Of a stretch of DNA of 64,000 nt, positions 52,306-64,000 are shown piece by piece. The notes beneath the pieces were generated by a model. The model saw only the letters and a program-made list of their open reading frames with translations. It ran no database searches and was not told the DNA's origin. The translations under genes and the position numbers were made by a program. This DNA is from Leifsonia shinshuensis. Lineage in GTDB: Bacteria; Actinomycetota; Actinomycetes; Actinomycetales; Microbacteriaceae. The stretch lies in assembly GCF_031456835.1 (NCBI RefSeq), contig NZ_JAVDVK010000001.1, forward strand, positions 1,178,001 to 1,242,000, read 5' to 3'. Position 1 is the first letter of the stretch, and every line of letters starts with the position of its first letter.

Positions 52306-53316
52306 CAGGCCGCGGTTGATCTCGCGGGCCCACAGCGGTCCGCGGTACAGGAACGCGGTGTAGCCCTGCACCAGGGTCGCTCCGGCATCCAGCCGCTCCT
52401 GCACATGCTCGGCGGTCTCGACGCCGCCCACGGAGATGACGCACAGCTCCGGCGGCACCACGGCGCGGATGAGGCGCAGCACCTCGAGCGAGCGCGCCGC
52501 CAGCGGGGCGCCGCTGAGTCCCCCGGCGCCCGCGGCCTCCACGACGGCGGGGTCGGTCAGGAGTCCCTCGCGGGAGATCGTCGTGTTCGTCGCGATGATG
52601 CCGGCGAGCCCGAGCTCGACCGTCAGCCGCGCGATCCGCTCCACCTGCTCGTCGGTGAGGTCGGGGGCGATCTTGACCAGCAGCGGGGTCTCCCCCGCGA
52701 CCTCGGCGACCGCCCGGAGCAGCGGCGCGAGGAGGTCGAGCTCTTGCAGCCCGCGCAGCCCGGGGGTGTTCGGGGAGCTGACGTTGACGACGAGGTAGTC
52801 GGCGACCGGCGCGAGGGCGCGGGCGCTGGTCAGGTAGTCGGCCGTGGCGTCCTCGACGGCGACCACGCGCGACTTGCCGATGTTGACGCCGAGCACGGGA
52901 CGTTGCCGGGCGCGGCGGACGTGCAGCAGCCGGTTCGCGGCCGCGCCGGCGCCGTGGTTGTTGAAGCCCATCCGGTTGATGACCGCGCGGTCCGGGATCA
53001 GGCGGAACAGCCGCGGCTTGTCGTTGCCCGGCTGCGGCCGGGCGGTGATGGTGCCCACCTCGACGTGGCCGAAGCCGAGGGCGCCGAGGCCGAGAACCCC
53101 CTCACCGTCCTTGTCGAAGCCCGCGGCGACGCCGAACGGCGAGTCGAACCGCAGGCCGAGCGCCTCCACGGCGAGCGACGGGTCGGGCGCGGTGAACCGG
53201 CGAGCGAGCCCGCCGAGACCCAGCGCCGGGAGGGCGCGGATCACCACGAAGGCGAGGTGATGGGCCCGCTCGGGGTCGAGCCGGGACAGGACGAGGTCGA
53301 AGAGTGCGCGATACAT
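52273..53316 (-). CDS. pyrD: quinone-dependent dihydroorotate dehydrogenase (class 2)
   Basis: 347 aa. FMN enzyme with FGVAAGFDKDGEGV, RMGFNNHGAGAAANRL, NVSSPNTPGLRGLQ (catalytic Ser loop) and ISVGGVETAEHVQERLDAGATLVQGYTAF. The N-terminal helical part (MYRALFDLVLSRLDPERAHHLAF) marks the membrane-associated class 2 type. Makes orotate using menaquinone. TATTCT lies 9 nt before the ATG. Confidence 0.97.
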   Translation of the reverse strand: MYRALFDLVLSRLDPERAHHLAFVVIRALPALGLGGLARRFTAPDPSLAVEALGLRFDSPFGVAAGFDKDGEGVLGLGALGFGHVEVGTITARPQPGNDKPRLFRLIPDRAVINRMGFNNHGAGAAANRLLHVRRARQRPVLGVNIGKSRVVAVEDATADYLTSARALAPVADYLVVNVSSPNTPGLRGLQELDLLAPLLRAVAEVAGETPLLVKIAPDLTDEQVERIARLTVELGLAGIIATNTTISREGLLTDPAVVEAAGAGGLSGAPLAARSLEVLRLIRAVVPPELCVISVGGVETAEHVQERLDAGATLVQGYTAFLYRGPLWAREINRGLLRLRRPLVEA

Positions 53317-53343
53317 GCCGGTCTGAGAATACAGGCCGACCGG

Positions 53344-53814
53344 TTACGGCGCGTCCACCGGTTCCGGCTGGTGCGCCAGCCGCAGCGAGCGGATGGCCTC
53401 CTCGAAGTCGTCGAGGGAGTCGAAGCCCTGGTAGACGCTCGCGAAGCGGAGGTACGCCACCTCGTCGAGCTCGCGGAGCTCGGGCAGGATGGCGAGCCCG
53501 ATGTCGTTCGCCTCGATCTGCGACGCGCCCGTCGAGCGGATGGTCTCCTCGACCTTCTGCGCCAGCACGGCGAGGTCGGAGTCGGTGACCGGGCGGCCCT
53601 GGCACGCCTTGCGCACACCCAGCACGATCTTCTCGCGGCTGAACGGCTCCGCGACCCCGCTGCGCTTGATCACGCTGAGGCTGGCCGTCTCGGTGGTGGA
53701 GAAGCGGCGTCCGCACTCCGGGCACTGCCGGCGGCGACGGATCGAGAGCCCGTCGTCGCTCGTCCGCGAGTCGATCACGCGCGAATCGGGGTGGCGGCAG
53801 AAGGGGCAGAACAT
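53344..53814 (-). CDS. nrdR: transcriptional repressor NrdR
   Basis: 156 aa. Zinc ribbon with C3, C6, C31 and C34 ([23 protein letters not shown]) and an ATP-cone ([24 protein letters not shown]). Represses ribonucleotide reductase genes in response to ATP/dATP. TAGAAT ends 6 nt before the ATG. No nrd genes or clear NrdR boxes were seen in the window. Confidence 0.97.
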   Translation of the reverse strand: MFCPFCRHPDSRVIDSRTSDDGLSIRRRRQCPECGRRFSTTETASLSVIKRSGVAEPFSREKIVLGVRKACQGRPVTDSDLAVLAQKVEETIRSTGASQIEANDIGLAILPELRELDEVAYLRFASVYQGFDSLDDFEEAIRSLRLAHQPEPVDAP

Positions 53815-53830
53815 GGAGGGATTCTATCGC

Positions 53831-55141
53831 TCAGCGGGTGAGGAACCGCTGGGTGACCGCTTCCCCGTGGGCGGGGAGGTCCTCGGCCGTGGAGAGGGCG
53901 ACGATCCGGTCGGCCACCTCGCTGAGCGCTTCGCGGTCGTAGCGGACGACCTGTTGCGGCCGCAGGAACGAGTAGGCGCCGAGTCCCGGCGAGAAGCGGG
54001 CCTGCCCGCCGGTCGGCAGCACGTGGTTCGAACCGGCGAGGTAGTCCCCCAGACTGACCGGCGAGGTCGGCCCGAGGAAGATCGCGCCGGCGTTGTGGAT
54101 GTCGGCGAGCAGCGCATCCGGGTCCGCCGTCTGCAGCTCGAGGTGCTCGGGACCGTAGGCGTTGCTGAACGCGGCGGCGGCGGCGAGGTCGTCGACCAGC
54201 ACGACGGCCGACTGGGGGCCGCCGAGGGCGGTCCGCACGCGCTCGGCGTGCTTGGTGGCGCCGGCGAGCCGGTCGAGTTCGGCGACGACGCGGTCCGCGA
54301 AGGCCGGGCTGTCGGTGACCAGCAGGGAGGCGGCGGCCTCGTCGTGCTCGGCCTGGCTCACCAGGTCTGCCGCGACGTATCCGGCGTCGGCCGTGTCGTC
54401 CGCGATGACCAGGATCTCGGTGGTCCCCGCTTCGGAGTCGATGCCCGCCTGTCCCCGGACGACGCGCTTGGCGGCGGCGACGTAGATGTTGCCGGGACCG
54501 GTGATGACCTGCACCGGGTCGAGAGCCAGCTCCTCGACGCCGAAGGCCAGGGCGCCGATCGCGCCCGCGCCGCCCATGGCGTACACCTCGTCGATGCCGA
54601 GCAGACCCGCGGCGCCCAGGATGACCGGGTGGACCGCTCCCCCGAACTCGCGCTGCGGCGGGCTCACCAGGGCGACGGATCGCACACCCGCGACCTGCGC
54701 GGGCACGGCGTTCATGACGACGCTCGACGGGTAGACGGCCTTGCCGCCCGGCACGTACAGGCCGGCCCGCTCGACCGGCTCCCAGCGCTGCACGATGGTC
54801 GCGCCCGGGCGGATGACCGTCTCGGCGGGCGGCGGGACCTGCGCGGCCGTGGCCTCGCGGACGCGCGCGATGGCCTCCTCCAGCGCCGCTCGCACCGTCC
54901 CCGGCAGGGCGGCGACCGCTGCGTCGATCTCCTCCTGCGGCACGCGCAGCGACGTGGGGGCGCCGCCGTCGAACCGCTCGGCCTGGTCACGGAGTGCGGT
55001 CACGCCGCGCTCCCGGACGTCGGCGATCAGGTCGGACGCGACGGCGACGGCCGCCTGCACGTCCACGACGGGACGGGGCACCAGGCGCTGGAAGGCGGCA
55101 CGGGTAGGCTGGACGCCGCGGAGGTCGATGGTCTGGATCAT
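53831..55141 (-). CDS. hisD: histidinol dehydrogenase
   Basis: 436 aa from ATG at 55141 (GTG at 55147 possible). Zinc and catalytic residues lie in VSQAEHDEAAASLLVTD and SNHVLPTGGQARFSPGL, and the NAD-binding segment in VITGPGNIYVAAAK. Last two steps of histidine synthesis. TAGGCT ends 9 nt upstream. It is separated from nrdR by 16 bp on the same strand. Confidence 0.97.
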   Translation of the reverse strand: MIQTIDLRGVQPTRAAFQRLVPRPVVDVQAAVAVASDLIADVRERGVTALRDQAERFDGGAPTSLRVPQEEIDAAVAALPGTVRAALEEAIARVREATAAQVPPPAETVIRPGATIVQRWEPVERAGLYVPGGKAVYPSSVVMNAVPAQVAGVRSVALVSPPQREFGGAVHPVILGAAGLLGIDEVYAMGGAGAIGALAFGVEELALDPVQVITGPGNIYVAAAKRVVRGQAGIDSEAGTTEILVIADDTADAGYVAADLVSQAEHDEAAASLLVTDSPAFADRVVAELDRLAGATKHAERVRTALGGPQSAVVLVDDLAAAAAFSNAYGPEHLELQTADPDALLADIHNAGAIFLGPTSPVSLGDYLAGSNHVLPTGGQARFSPGLGAYSFLRPQQVVRYDREALSEVADRIVALSTAEDLPAHGEAVTQRFLTR

Positions 55142-55201
55142 GGCCACACCAGCCTACCGATACGGAATCTTCCAGCCCGACTGGAGCTTGTAACACACAG
55201 T

Positions 55202-55732
55202 ATGAACAGCGCATCCCCCGACCCCACCGACGGCACGGTCACCGACGCGACCCCCGATCTCGCGGCCTTCCGGCAGACGTTCCGCCGCCACGCGGCCGGG
55301 GTGGCGATCGTCACCGCGCAGACGCCGGACGGCACTCCGGTCGGCTTCACCGCGACCTCGCTGGCGTCGCTCGCGGCGGTCCCCCCGCTGGCGACCTTCA
55401 ACATGGCGCTGTCGGCGTCGAGCTGGCCCGCGATCGCCGAGACGGACCGCGTCGTCATCCACACCCTGGGCGTGCGGAACCGCGGGGTGGCGCAGATCCT
55501 CTCCGGCGACAACCAGCAGCGCTTCCTCGGCGACCACTGGTTCCGCGGACCGCACGGGCTGCCGGTGATCAAGGACACCACCGCGTGGATGGTCGGCCGC
55601 ATCCTCGAGCGGGTCCAGGTGCACAACAGCGCCGTCGTCATCGTGCAGATCGAGCAGGGCGAGCTCGGTGAGGACGACGCGCCGCTCGTCTACCACGAGC
55701 GCACGTACTGGCGCCCCGGCACGGCGGTCTGA
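55202..55732 (+). CDS. flavin reductase family protein
   Basis: 176 aa. FRQTFRRHAAGVAIVTAQTPDGTPVGFTATSLASLAAVPPL contains the FMN-binding fold start of the Flavin_Reduct family. LSGDNQQRFLGDHWF and YHERTYWRP are conserved later. It probably supplies reduced flavin to a monooxygenase encoded elsewhere or acts on small substrates. Divergent from hisD with 60 bp between starts. Confidence 0.9.
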   Translation: MNSASPDPTDGTVTDATPDLAAFRQTFRRHAAGVAIVTAQTPDGTPVGFTATSLASLAAVPPLATFNMALSASSWPAIAETDRVVIHTLGVRNRGVAQILSGDNQQRFLGDHWFRGPHGLPVIKDTTAWMVGRILERVQVHNSAVVIVQIEQGELGEDDAPLVYHERTYWRPGTAV

Positions 55733-55812
55733 CGACCACCCGTCGCTGACCACCCGGCGCTGACCCATCCGACGCTGACCCACCCGTCGCTGACCCATCC
55801 GACGCCGACGCC
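55733..55812. repeat. 15-bp imperfect tandem repeat, about five units
   Basis: Units of the type CCATCCGACGCTGAC vary at two or three positions (CCACCCGTCGCTGAC, CCACCCGGCGCTGAC). They fill the gap between the stops of convergent flavin reductase and dnaE genes. Confidence 0.8.
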
Positions 55813-55815
55813 GGA

Positions 55816-59331
<3,516 letters not shown>

Positions 59332-59355
59332 GAGTGACACCAGCCTACGTCGGAC

Positions 59356-60276
59356 CTACGACTCTCGGAGCACGTCCAGCGCGTGTTGCAGGTCGGCCGG
59401 ATAGGTCGTCGTGAACGTGACCCACTCCCCCGACGCCGGGTGGTCGAACGCGAGCTGGACGGCGTGCAGCCACTGCCGCGTGAGACCGAGCTTCGCGCTC
59501 AGGACGGGGTCGGCGCCGTACATCGCGTCGCCCGCGCAGGGGTGCCGCTGCGCCGCCATGTGCACCCGGATCTGGTGCGTGCGCCCGGTCTCCAGGTGGA
59601 TCTCGAGCAGGCTGGCGGACGGGAACGCCTCGATGGTCTCGTAGTGCGTCACCGAGGGCTTGCCGCCGGCGACGACGGCGAACTTCCAGTCGGACCGGGG
59701 GTGCCGGCCGATCGGCGCGTCGATCGTCCCGGTGAGCGGGTCGGGGTGGCCCTGGACCACGGCGTGGTAGATCTTCTCGACCGTGCGGTCGTGGAAGGCG
59801 CGCTTGAGCGCGGTGTACGCGCGCTCCGACTTGGCGACCACCATCAGACCGCTGGTGCCCGCATCCAGACGGTGCACGATGCCCGCGCGCTCGGCGGCGC
59901 CGGACGTCGAGATACGGAAGCCGGCCGCGGCCAGCGCGCCGAGGACGGTGGGTCCCTCCCAGCCGACCGAGGGATGCGCGGCCACGCCGACCGGCTTGTC
60001 GATGACCACGATGTCGTCGTCGTCGTGCACGATCGTGAGTTCCGGCACGGCGATCGGCACGATCTCGACGTCGGACTTCGGCTGCCAGGTGACCTCGAGC
60101 CACGAGCCGGCGCTCAGCCGGTCGGACTTGCCGGCCTCGCGGCCGTCGACGGTCACCCCGCCCGCCTCGGCGATCTCGGCGGCGAAGCTGCGCGAGAAGC
60201 CGAGCAGTTTCGCGAGGCCGGCGTCGACGCGCGAGCCCTCGAGCCCGTCCGGGATGGGGAAGCTGCGCGACTCCAC
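59356..60276 (-). CDS. rluD: RluA/RluD family pseudouridine synthase
   Basis: 306 aa from GTG at 60276, which shares one base with the lspA stop. N-terminal S4 domain ([31 protein letters not shown]) and catalytic Asp in [20 protein letters not shown], followed by [10 protein letters not shown]. Makes pseudouridine in 23S rRNA. The lspA-rluD pairing is common across bacteria. Confidence 0.95.
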   Translation of the reverse strand: MESRSFPIPDGLEGSRVDAGLAKLLGFSRSFAAEIAEAGGVTVDGREAGKSDRLSAGSWLEVTWQPKSDVEIVPIAVPELTIVHDDDDIVVIDKPVGVAAHPSVGWEGPTVLGALAAAGFRISTSGAAERAGIVHRLDAGTSGLMVVAKSERAYTALKRAFHDRTVEKIYHAVVQGHPDPLTGTIDAPIGRHPRSDWKFAVVAGGKPSVTHYETIEAFPSASLLEIHLETGRTHQIRVHMAAQRHPCAGDAMYGADPVLSAKLGLTRQWLHAVQLAFDHPASGEWVTFTTTYPADLQHALDVLRES

Positions 60277-60926
60277 TAGCTCTGCGGCTTGTCGTCGCGC
60301 GGGTCGGCGGCCGGAGCGGCGGGGGCGGCCGGTGCCGCCGGGGCCGCCGCGTCGGCGTCGGCGGCTTCCGCCTCGGCGTCCGCGTCCGTCGCGTCGTCGT
60401 CCTGGCCCTCGTCGTCCGTGCGCTTGCCGTCCAGCCCCACACCGCGCAGGGTGAGGATGAGGAACAGCACCATGCTCGACACGATCGCCACGTCGGCCAG
60501 GTTGAAGATGGCCGGGAGCAGCGGGATCTGCAGGAAGTCGACGACATGGCCGACCCCGAAACCGGGCTCGCGGAACAGGCGGTCCGTCAGGTTGCCGAGC
60601 AGTCCGCCGAGCAGCAGACCGAACAGCACCGCCCAGGCGGTCGACCGGATGCGCGGCGCGTACCAGATGACGAAGCCGAGAACCCCGATCCCGACGATGG
60701 AGAAGATCCAGGTGGAGCCGCTGCCGATCGAGAAGGCGGCGCCGGCGTTCTTGACGAAGTGGAACTGGAGCAGCTGGCCCAGGACCTCGAGCTGCTGGCC
60801 CTCATAGAGGTTCGACACGACCAGGACCTTGGCGATCTGATCGATGAGGTACACGCACAGCGCGACCACTGCCAGGACCGCCAAGGCCCTGATGCTGACC
60901 TTGGGCCGGGAGGGTTCAGCCTCCAA
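60276..60926 (-). CDS. lspA: signal peptidase II (prolipoprotein peptidase)
   Basis: 216 aa from TTG at 60926, overlapping the divIVA stop by 11 nt. Four membrane helices. The catalytic aspartates are in [13 protein letters not shown] and FNLADVAIV, with [10 protein letters not shown] conserved. A C-terminal tail of about 45 residues is Asp/Ala/Pro rich ([16 protein letters not shown]). Cleaves lipoprotein signal peptides such as that of CtaC. Confidence 0.94.
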   Translation of the reverse strand: MEAEPSRPKVSIRALAVLAVVALCVYLIDQIAKVLVVSNLYEGQQLEVLGQLLQFHFVKNAGAAFSIGSGSTWIFSIVGIGVLGFVIWYAPRIRSTAWAVLFGLLLGGLLGNLTDRLFREPGFGVGHVVDFLQIPLLPAIFNLADVAIVSSMVLFLILTLRGVGLDGKRTDDEGQDDDATDADAEAEAADADAAAPAAPAAPAAPAADPRDDKPQS

Positions 60927-61731
60927 AGCCGGGGAAGACCGGGGGCTGGCCCTGGTTGCTCGAGTCGTCGGATCCGCCGGCGGGGACCGGGGCCGGGACG
61001 GCGTTTCCAGCGCTCACGGGAGCGGCCGAGCGCGCGCCCGCGTTCTGGCCGCCGCCCTGCACGGGCGCGTCGAGGTCGCGGAGCTGGCCCTCGATGTAGC
61101 TCTTGAGGCCCTTGCGGTAGTCGCGCTCGAACGTGCGCAGCTCGTCGATGCGACGCTCCAGGCCGGTGCGCTCCTGATCGAGCGCGCTGATCTGCGCACG
61201 CTGCTTCGACTCCGCCTCGGCCACGATGCGCGCGGCGGTGGCGTGACCCTCGGCGATGAGCTGGTCGCGCTTCTCGACGCCCTCGCGCACGTGCTCCTCG
61301 TGGAGACGGCGCGCGAGCTGGAGCAGGTTGTTGGTGGCGTTCGGGTCGTTCGCGTCGTCGGCCGGGGCCTGGTACGCGGGCGCGGCCTGCGCCTGCTGCT
61401 TGGCCTGAGCGGCCTCCTGCTGCGCCTGGGCGAGGCGCTGCTTGAGCTCCTCGTTCTCGCGCTGCAGGCGCTCGGTCTCGGCGTTGTCCGCCTGCGCCGC
61501 GGGAGCGGCCGCTGCGGCCGGGGCACCCTGTCCGCCACTGCGCTGCAGCTCTGCGATGCGCGAGTCGGCGGCGACGAGGCGCTGCTTGAGCTCGTCGTTC
61601 TCCTGGTTCAGGCGACGCAGCTCGACGACGACCTCGTCGAGGAAGTCGTCGACCTCGTCCTGGTCGTAGCCCTCGCGGAACTTCGTCGGCTGGAACCGCT
61701 TGTTGACTACATCTTCCGGAGTCAGCGCCAT
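60916..61731 (-). CDS. divIVA: DivIVA/Wag31 polar growth protein
   Basis: 271 aa from ATG at 61731, with GGGTGG upstream. The N-terminal membrane-binding segment ALTPEDVVNKRFQPTKFREGYDQDEVDDFLDEV is the DivIVA domain. A first coiled coil, a Gln/Ala-rich low-complexity linker (about 75-130), and a second coiled coil (LHEEHVREGVEKRDQLIAEG to YRKGLKSYIEGQL) follow. In actinobacteria it marks the cell poles and recruits wall-growth machinery. Its position in the division block is conserved. Confidence 0.96.
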   Translation of the reverse strand: MALTPEDVVNKRFQPTKFREGYDQDEVDDFLDEVVVELRRLNQENDELKQRLVAADSRIAELQRSGGQGAPAAAAAPAAQADNAETERLQRENEELKQRLAQAQQEAAQAKQQAQAAPAYQAPADDANDPNATNNLLQLARRLHEEHVREGVEKRDQLIAEGHATAARIVAEAESKQRAQISALDQERTGLERRIDELRTFERDYRKGLKSYIEGQLRDLDAPVQGGGQNAGARSAAPVSAGNAVPAPVPAGGSDDSSNQGQPPVFPGFGG

Positions 61732-61877
61732 GGCAAGCCACCCTTAGATCGTGAAATTGGAACTGGAACGCGTGCAGCCAACGCTAGCAAAGCGGACGGC
61801 GGTCGCGCACTCCGCCGCACGGTCGCGCCGGCTCGTCAACGATACAACGGGCGCCGCGGCCGGACCCGGAGCGACGC

Positions 61878-62174
61878 TCAGCGGAAATTCAGGGTGACGT
61901 ACAAGCCGATGATCACGACCAGCATCGTCAGGCTCCAGCCGAAGTCGATCGCGACCGGCCCCATCGAGAGCCGCGGGATGATCCGGCGGAAGAAGCGGAT
62001 GGGCGGGTCCGTAACGACGTAGGTCGACTCGGCGAGCACCAGCCCGAAGCCGCGGGGGCGCCACTGACGCGCGAAGACCCGCACCAGGTCGAGCACGAAG
62101 CGCGCCCAGAGGACGAAGAAGTAGATGAGCAGCGCGTAATAGAGGACAGTCGCGACAAGGGAGACGACGAACAC
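61878..62174 (-). CDS. YggT family membrane protein
   Basis: 98 aa from GTG at 62174 with GGTAGG just upstream. Two membrane helices around VLDLVRVFARQWRPRG and TDPPIRFFRRIIPRL, the YggT signature. In actinobacteria the gene lies between sepF and divIVA, as here. It is probably linked to division or envelope growth, with the mechanism unknown. The 61732-61877 gap shows no gene. Confidence 0.92.
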   Translation of the reverse strand: MFVVSLVATVLYYALLIYFFVLWARFVLDLVRVFARQWRPRGFGLVLAESTYVVTDPPIRFFRRIIPRLSMGPVAIDFGWSLTMLVVIIGLYVTLNFR

Positions 62175-62248
62175 CTACCCAGTATGGACGAAAGCGCACC
62201 GGCTCCCCTGTGAGGGTGCCGATGCGCTTCGAGCGTCGGATGCTGGGG

Positions 62249-62776
62249 TCAGGCCTGCGCGAAGAAGGACGCGTCGACCTCGGCGTCCTGTCCGCCGTGC
62301 TCGCCGGAGACGACGACGTGGCTCGGGGAGAGCAGGAACACCTTGGGGGTGACCCGCTCGATCTTGCCGTAGAGGCCCTGTGAGAGGCCGCTCGCGAAGT
62401 CGATGAGCCGGCGCGCGTCGCCCTCGCTCATCTGCGAGAGGTTGATGATCACCGGGATCCCCTCGCGGAAGGACTCGGCGATCGCCTGCGCGTCGCGGTA
62501 CTGGCGGGGGTGGACCGTGAGGATCTCGTTCATTTCCTGTACCGATGCATTCCGTGCGGTGGACGACTTGCGCAGCGGCGTGACCGGAGCGCGGCCGGCC
62601 GCGGGGGCGACCGGAGCGGGATGGGGGACGGCCTGGACCGGCGACGCGGCCGGGGTGTGCACCGGGGTCTCGCGGCGGGGCTGGCTGTGCGCCTGCTCCT
62701 GCGGCTGCTCCTCGTACTCCAGCTCCTCGTCGGCGAGGCCCAGGTAGACCATCGTCTTTTTCAGCGGGTTGGCCAT
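62249..62776 (-). CDS. sepF: cell division protein SepF
   Basis: 175 aa from ATG at 62776, behind GGAGGAAGC. The N-terminal amphipathic helix [14 protein letters not shown] anchors it to the membrane, and a Pro/Ala-rich linker follows. The C-terminal SepF domain reads [41 protein letters not shown]. It tethers FtsZ to the membrane in bacteria without FtsA. ftsZ is two genes upstream. Confidence 0.96.
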   Translation of the reverse strand: MANPLKKTMVYLGLADEELEYEEQPQEQAHSQPRRETPVHTPAASPVQAVPHPAPVAPAAGRAPVTPLRKSSTARNASVQEMNEILTVHPRQYRDAQAIAESFREGIPVIINLSQMSEGDARRLIDFASGLSQGLYGKIERVTPKVFLLSPSHVVVSGEHGGQDAEVDASFFAQA

Positions 62777-62840
62777 CGCTTCCTCCGTACAGACCTGCGC
62801 GCCGACGCCTCGCCACGCGTTTCGAACTCTTGCTTCGAGA

Positions 62841-63542
62841 TTAACGAAGCTCCGGCCGATTCCCGGTAATGGCGGTCCCGATGCGAAGGTGTGTCGCGCC
62901 CGCCGCGATCGCCTCGCGGTAGTCCTGCGACATCCCGGCCGAGATCGCCGTCGCGCCGGGCGCGAGCGCACGGACGCGGTCGGACGCCGCGCGCACGCGC
63001 TCGAAGGCGCGCGCGGGCTCCTCGCCCAGCGGAGCGACGGCCATGACGCCGAGGAGGCGGAGGCCGGGCGTCTCCAGGACGTGCTCGACCAGTGCTTCGA
63101 GGTCGCGGTCGGCGACTCCCCCGCGCCCGGGGTCGTCGGTGAGGTTGAGCTGGACGAACGCGTCGACGTCGGACTCGTCGGAGGCCAGCGCATCCACCAG
63201 CGACGTGCGGTCGACGGAGTGGATGACGGAGGCGTACCGGCGCGCCTGCCGGGCCTTCTTGCTCTGCAGCTGGCCGACGAAGTGCCAGGTCAGGTCGAGG
63301 TCGGCCAGCTCGGCCGCCTTCTCCTGCGCCTCCTGGTGGCGGTTCTCCCCCACGTCGCGGACGCCGAGCGAGGCCAGCTCGCGTACCAGCGACGCCGGGT
63401 GGAACTTCGTCACGACGATGGTGGTGAGCTCCTCCGGGCGACGGCCCGCGGCCCGGGAGGCGTCGGCGACGCCCTCCCGGACCGCGGCGAGCCGCTCGGC
63501 CAGACCGTTACTTGAGGAAGTCGGGGATGTCGAGGTCGTCAT
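62841..63542 (-). CDS. yggS: YggS family PLP homeostasis protein
   Basis: 233 aa from ATG at 63542, inside the 3' end of ftsZ (35-bp overlap). PLP-binding lysine in [43 protein letters not shown] and [23 protein letters not shown] are the family signatures. It binds and buffers pyridoxal phosphate without known catalysis. Conserved between ftsZ and sepF. Confidence 0.95.
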   Translation of the reverse strand: MTTSTSPTSSSNGLAERLAAVREGVADASRAAGRRPEELTTIVVTKFHPASLVRELASLGVRDVGENRHQEAQEKAAELADLDLTWHFVGQLQSKKARQARRYASVIHSVDRTSLVDALASDESDVDAFVQLNLTDDPGRGGVADRDLEALVEHVLETPGLRLLGVMAVAPLGEEPARAFERVRAASDRVRALAPGATAISAGMSQDYREAIAAGATHLRIGTAITGNRPELR

Positions 63543-64000
63543 TCTCGTCGTCGAACGCCGGGTCCTTCTGCGGTGCGGTCTCGGCGACCGGGTTCTCGCC
63601 GGTCTGCCAGGTCTCCGTCGCCGGGGCCGGGATCTCGCCCGCCTCGACCTCGGCGGAGGACTGCACCTGGGACTGCTCGGAGCCGGCCTCCACGAAGCTC
63701 GCCCGGCGCGCGTCGACCGCCGCCGGCCGCGAGTTCGGCTCGCCGCCGTCGAACCCGGCCGCGATGACCGTCACGCGCACCTCGTCGCCGAGGGTGTCGT
63801 CGATGACGGCGCCGAAGATGATGTTCGCCTCCGGGTGCACCGCCTCCTGCACCAGCCGGGCGGCGTCGTTGATCTCGAAGATGCCGAGGTTCGATCCACC
63901 CTGGATGGACAGCAGCACGCCGTGCGCGCCGTCGATCGAGGCCTCGAGCAGCGGGGACGCGACGGCCAGCTCGGCCGCCTTGATGGCGCGGTCGGCGCCG
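63508..64000 (-). CDS. ftsZ: cell division GTPase FtsZ, C-terminal part
   Basis: About 164 residues are visible, and the gene continues past the right edge. End of the tubulin-like domain (GVLLSIQGGSNLGIFEINDAARLVQEAVHPEANIIFGAVIDDTLGDEVRVTVIAAGF), an acidic variable linker, and the C-terminal peptide [14 protein letters not shown] that binds partners such as SepF, whose gene follows. TAA stop at 63508. Confidence 0.97.
   Translation of the reverse strand, partial: GADRAIKAAELAVASPLLEASIDGAHGVLLSIQGGSNLGIFEINDAARLVQEAVHPEANIIFGAVIDDTLGDEVRVTVIAAGFDGGEPNSRPAAVDARRASFVEAGSEQSQVQSSAEVEAGEIPAPATETWQTGENPVAETAPQKDPAFDDENDDLDIPDFLK

Noticed and set aside
55735..55812. Possible CRISPR-like array
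   Set aside because: Units are 15 bp, contiguous, without spacers, and no cas genes are present.

Overview
The window is about 64 kb of high-GC chromosomal DNA from an actinobacterium, most likely family Microbacteriaceae (Leifsonia or a close relative). This is inferred from gene content (GlnE, DivIVA/SepF/YggT downstream of ftsZ, cytochrome bc-aa3 genes, polyphosphate glucokinase, class Ic aspartate aminotransferase), GTG/TTG starts and codon use. No species can be fixed from the sequence alone.

Layout. (1) 1-6140: end of the 2-oxoacid dehydrogenase E2 gene, a convergent membrane pseudokinase-like gene, lipB-lipA, a DUF4191 protein, a toxin-antitoxin-like two-gene operon with a HicA-like first protein, and an RDD membrane protein. 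(2) 6201-7737: glnA1 behind a near-ideal double GlnR box. (3) 7712-13813: a decayed prophage in the 3' end of glnA1, bounded by a 28-bp att duplication with paired arm-type repeats at both ends. It keeps the catalytic part of an integrase, the end of a tail tape-measure gene, a Xis-like gene and several small membrane proteins. (4) 13831-15116: the glnA1 terminator hairpin, then a second small island (HigBA toxin-antitoxin plus a membrane protein) closed by a copy of one terminator arm. (5) 15139-23003: YciI protein with its ECF42-like sigma factor, glnE, glnA2, VapBC, panB. (6) 23000-28600: SPOR-like protein and map (interlocked divergent promoters), ppgK, kdpDE without kdpFABC, rnpB (RNase P RNA). 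(7) 28658-39965: zinc-ribbon-type coiled coil, Nif3-like protein, NCS1 permease with a long disordered head, thyA-dfrA, aspartate aminotransferase-GNAT, dhaKLM, trpD. (8) 40107-48639: ctaE-qcrCAB and convergent ctaCDF around rlmA. (9) 48809-55732: erpA, M20 peptidase, DUF3043, RNase H-like fusion, pyrD, nrdR, hisD, flavin reductase. (10) 55816-64000 (minus strand): ftsZ (partial)-yggS-sepF-yggT-divIVA-lspA-rluD-dnaE, the cell-division/growth block.

Functional themes. Nitrogen control is concentrated here: glnA1 has GlnR boxes and the adenylylation tyrosine, and glnE (its adenylyltransferase) and glnA2 lie 9 kb away, probably separated by the two insertions. Lipoylation genes follow their substrate E2. 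The respiratory supercomplex genes converge on rlmA.

A feature of the whole window is a TANNNT -10-like hexamer placed 6-7 nt before the start codon of more than 20 genes, core and prophage alike. This argues that leaderless mRNAs are common here. No tRNA, rRNA, CRISPR array or intact insertion sequence was recognised.
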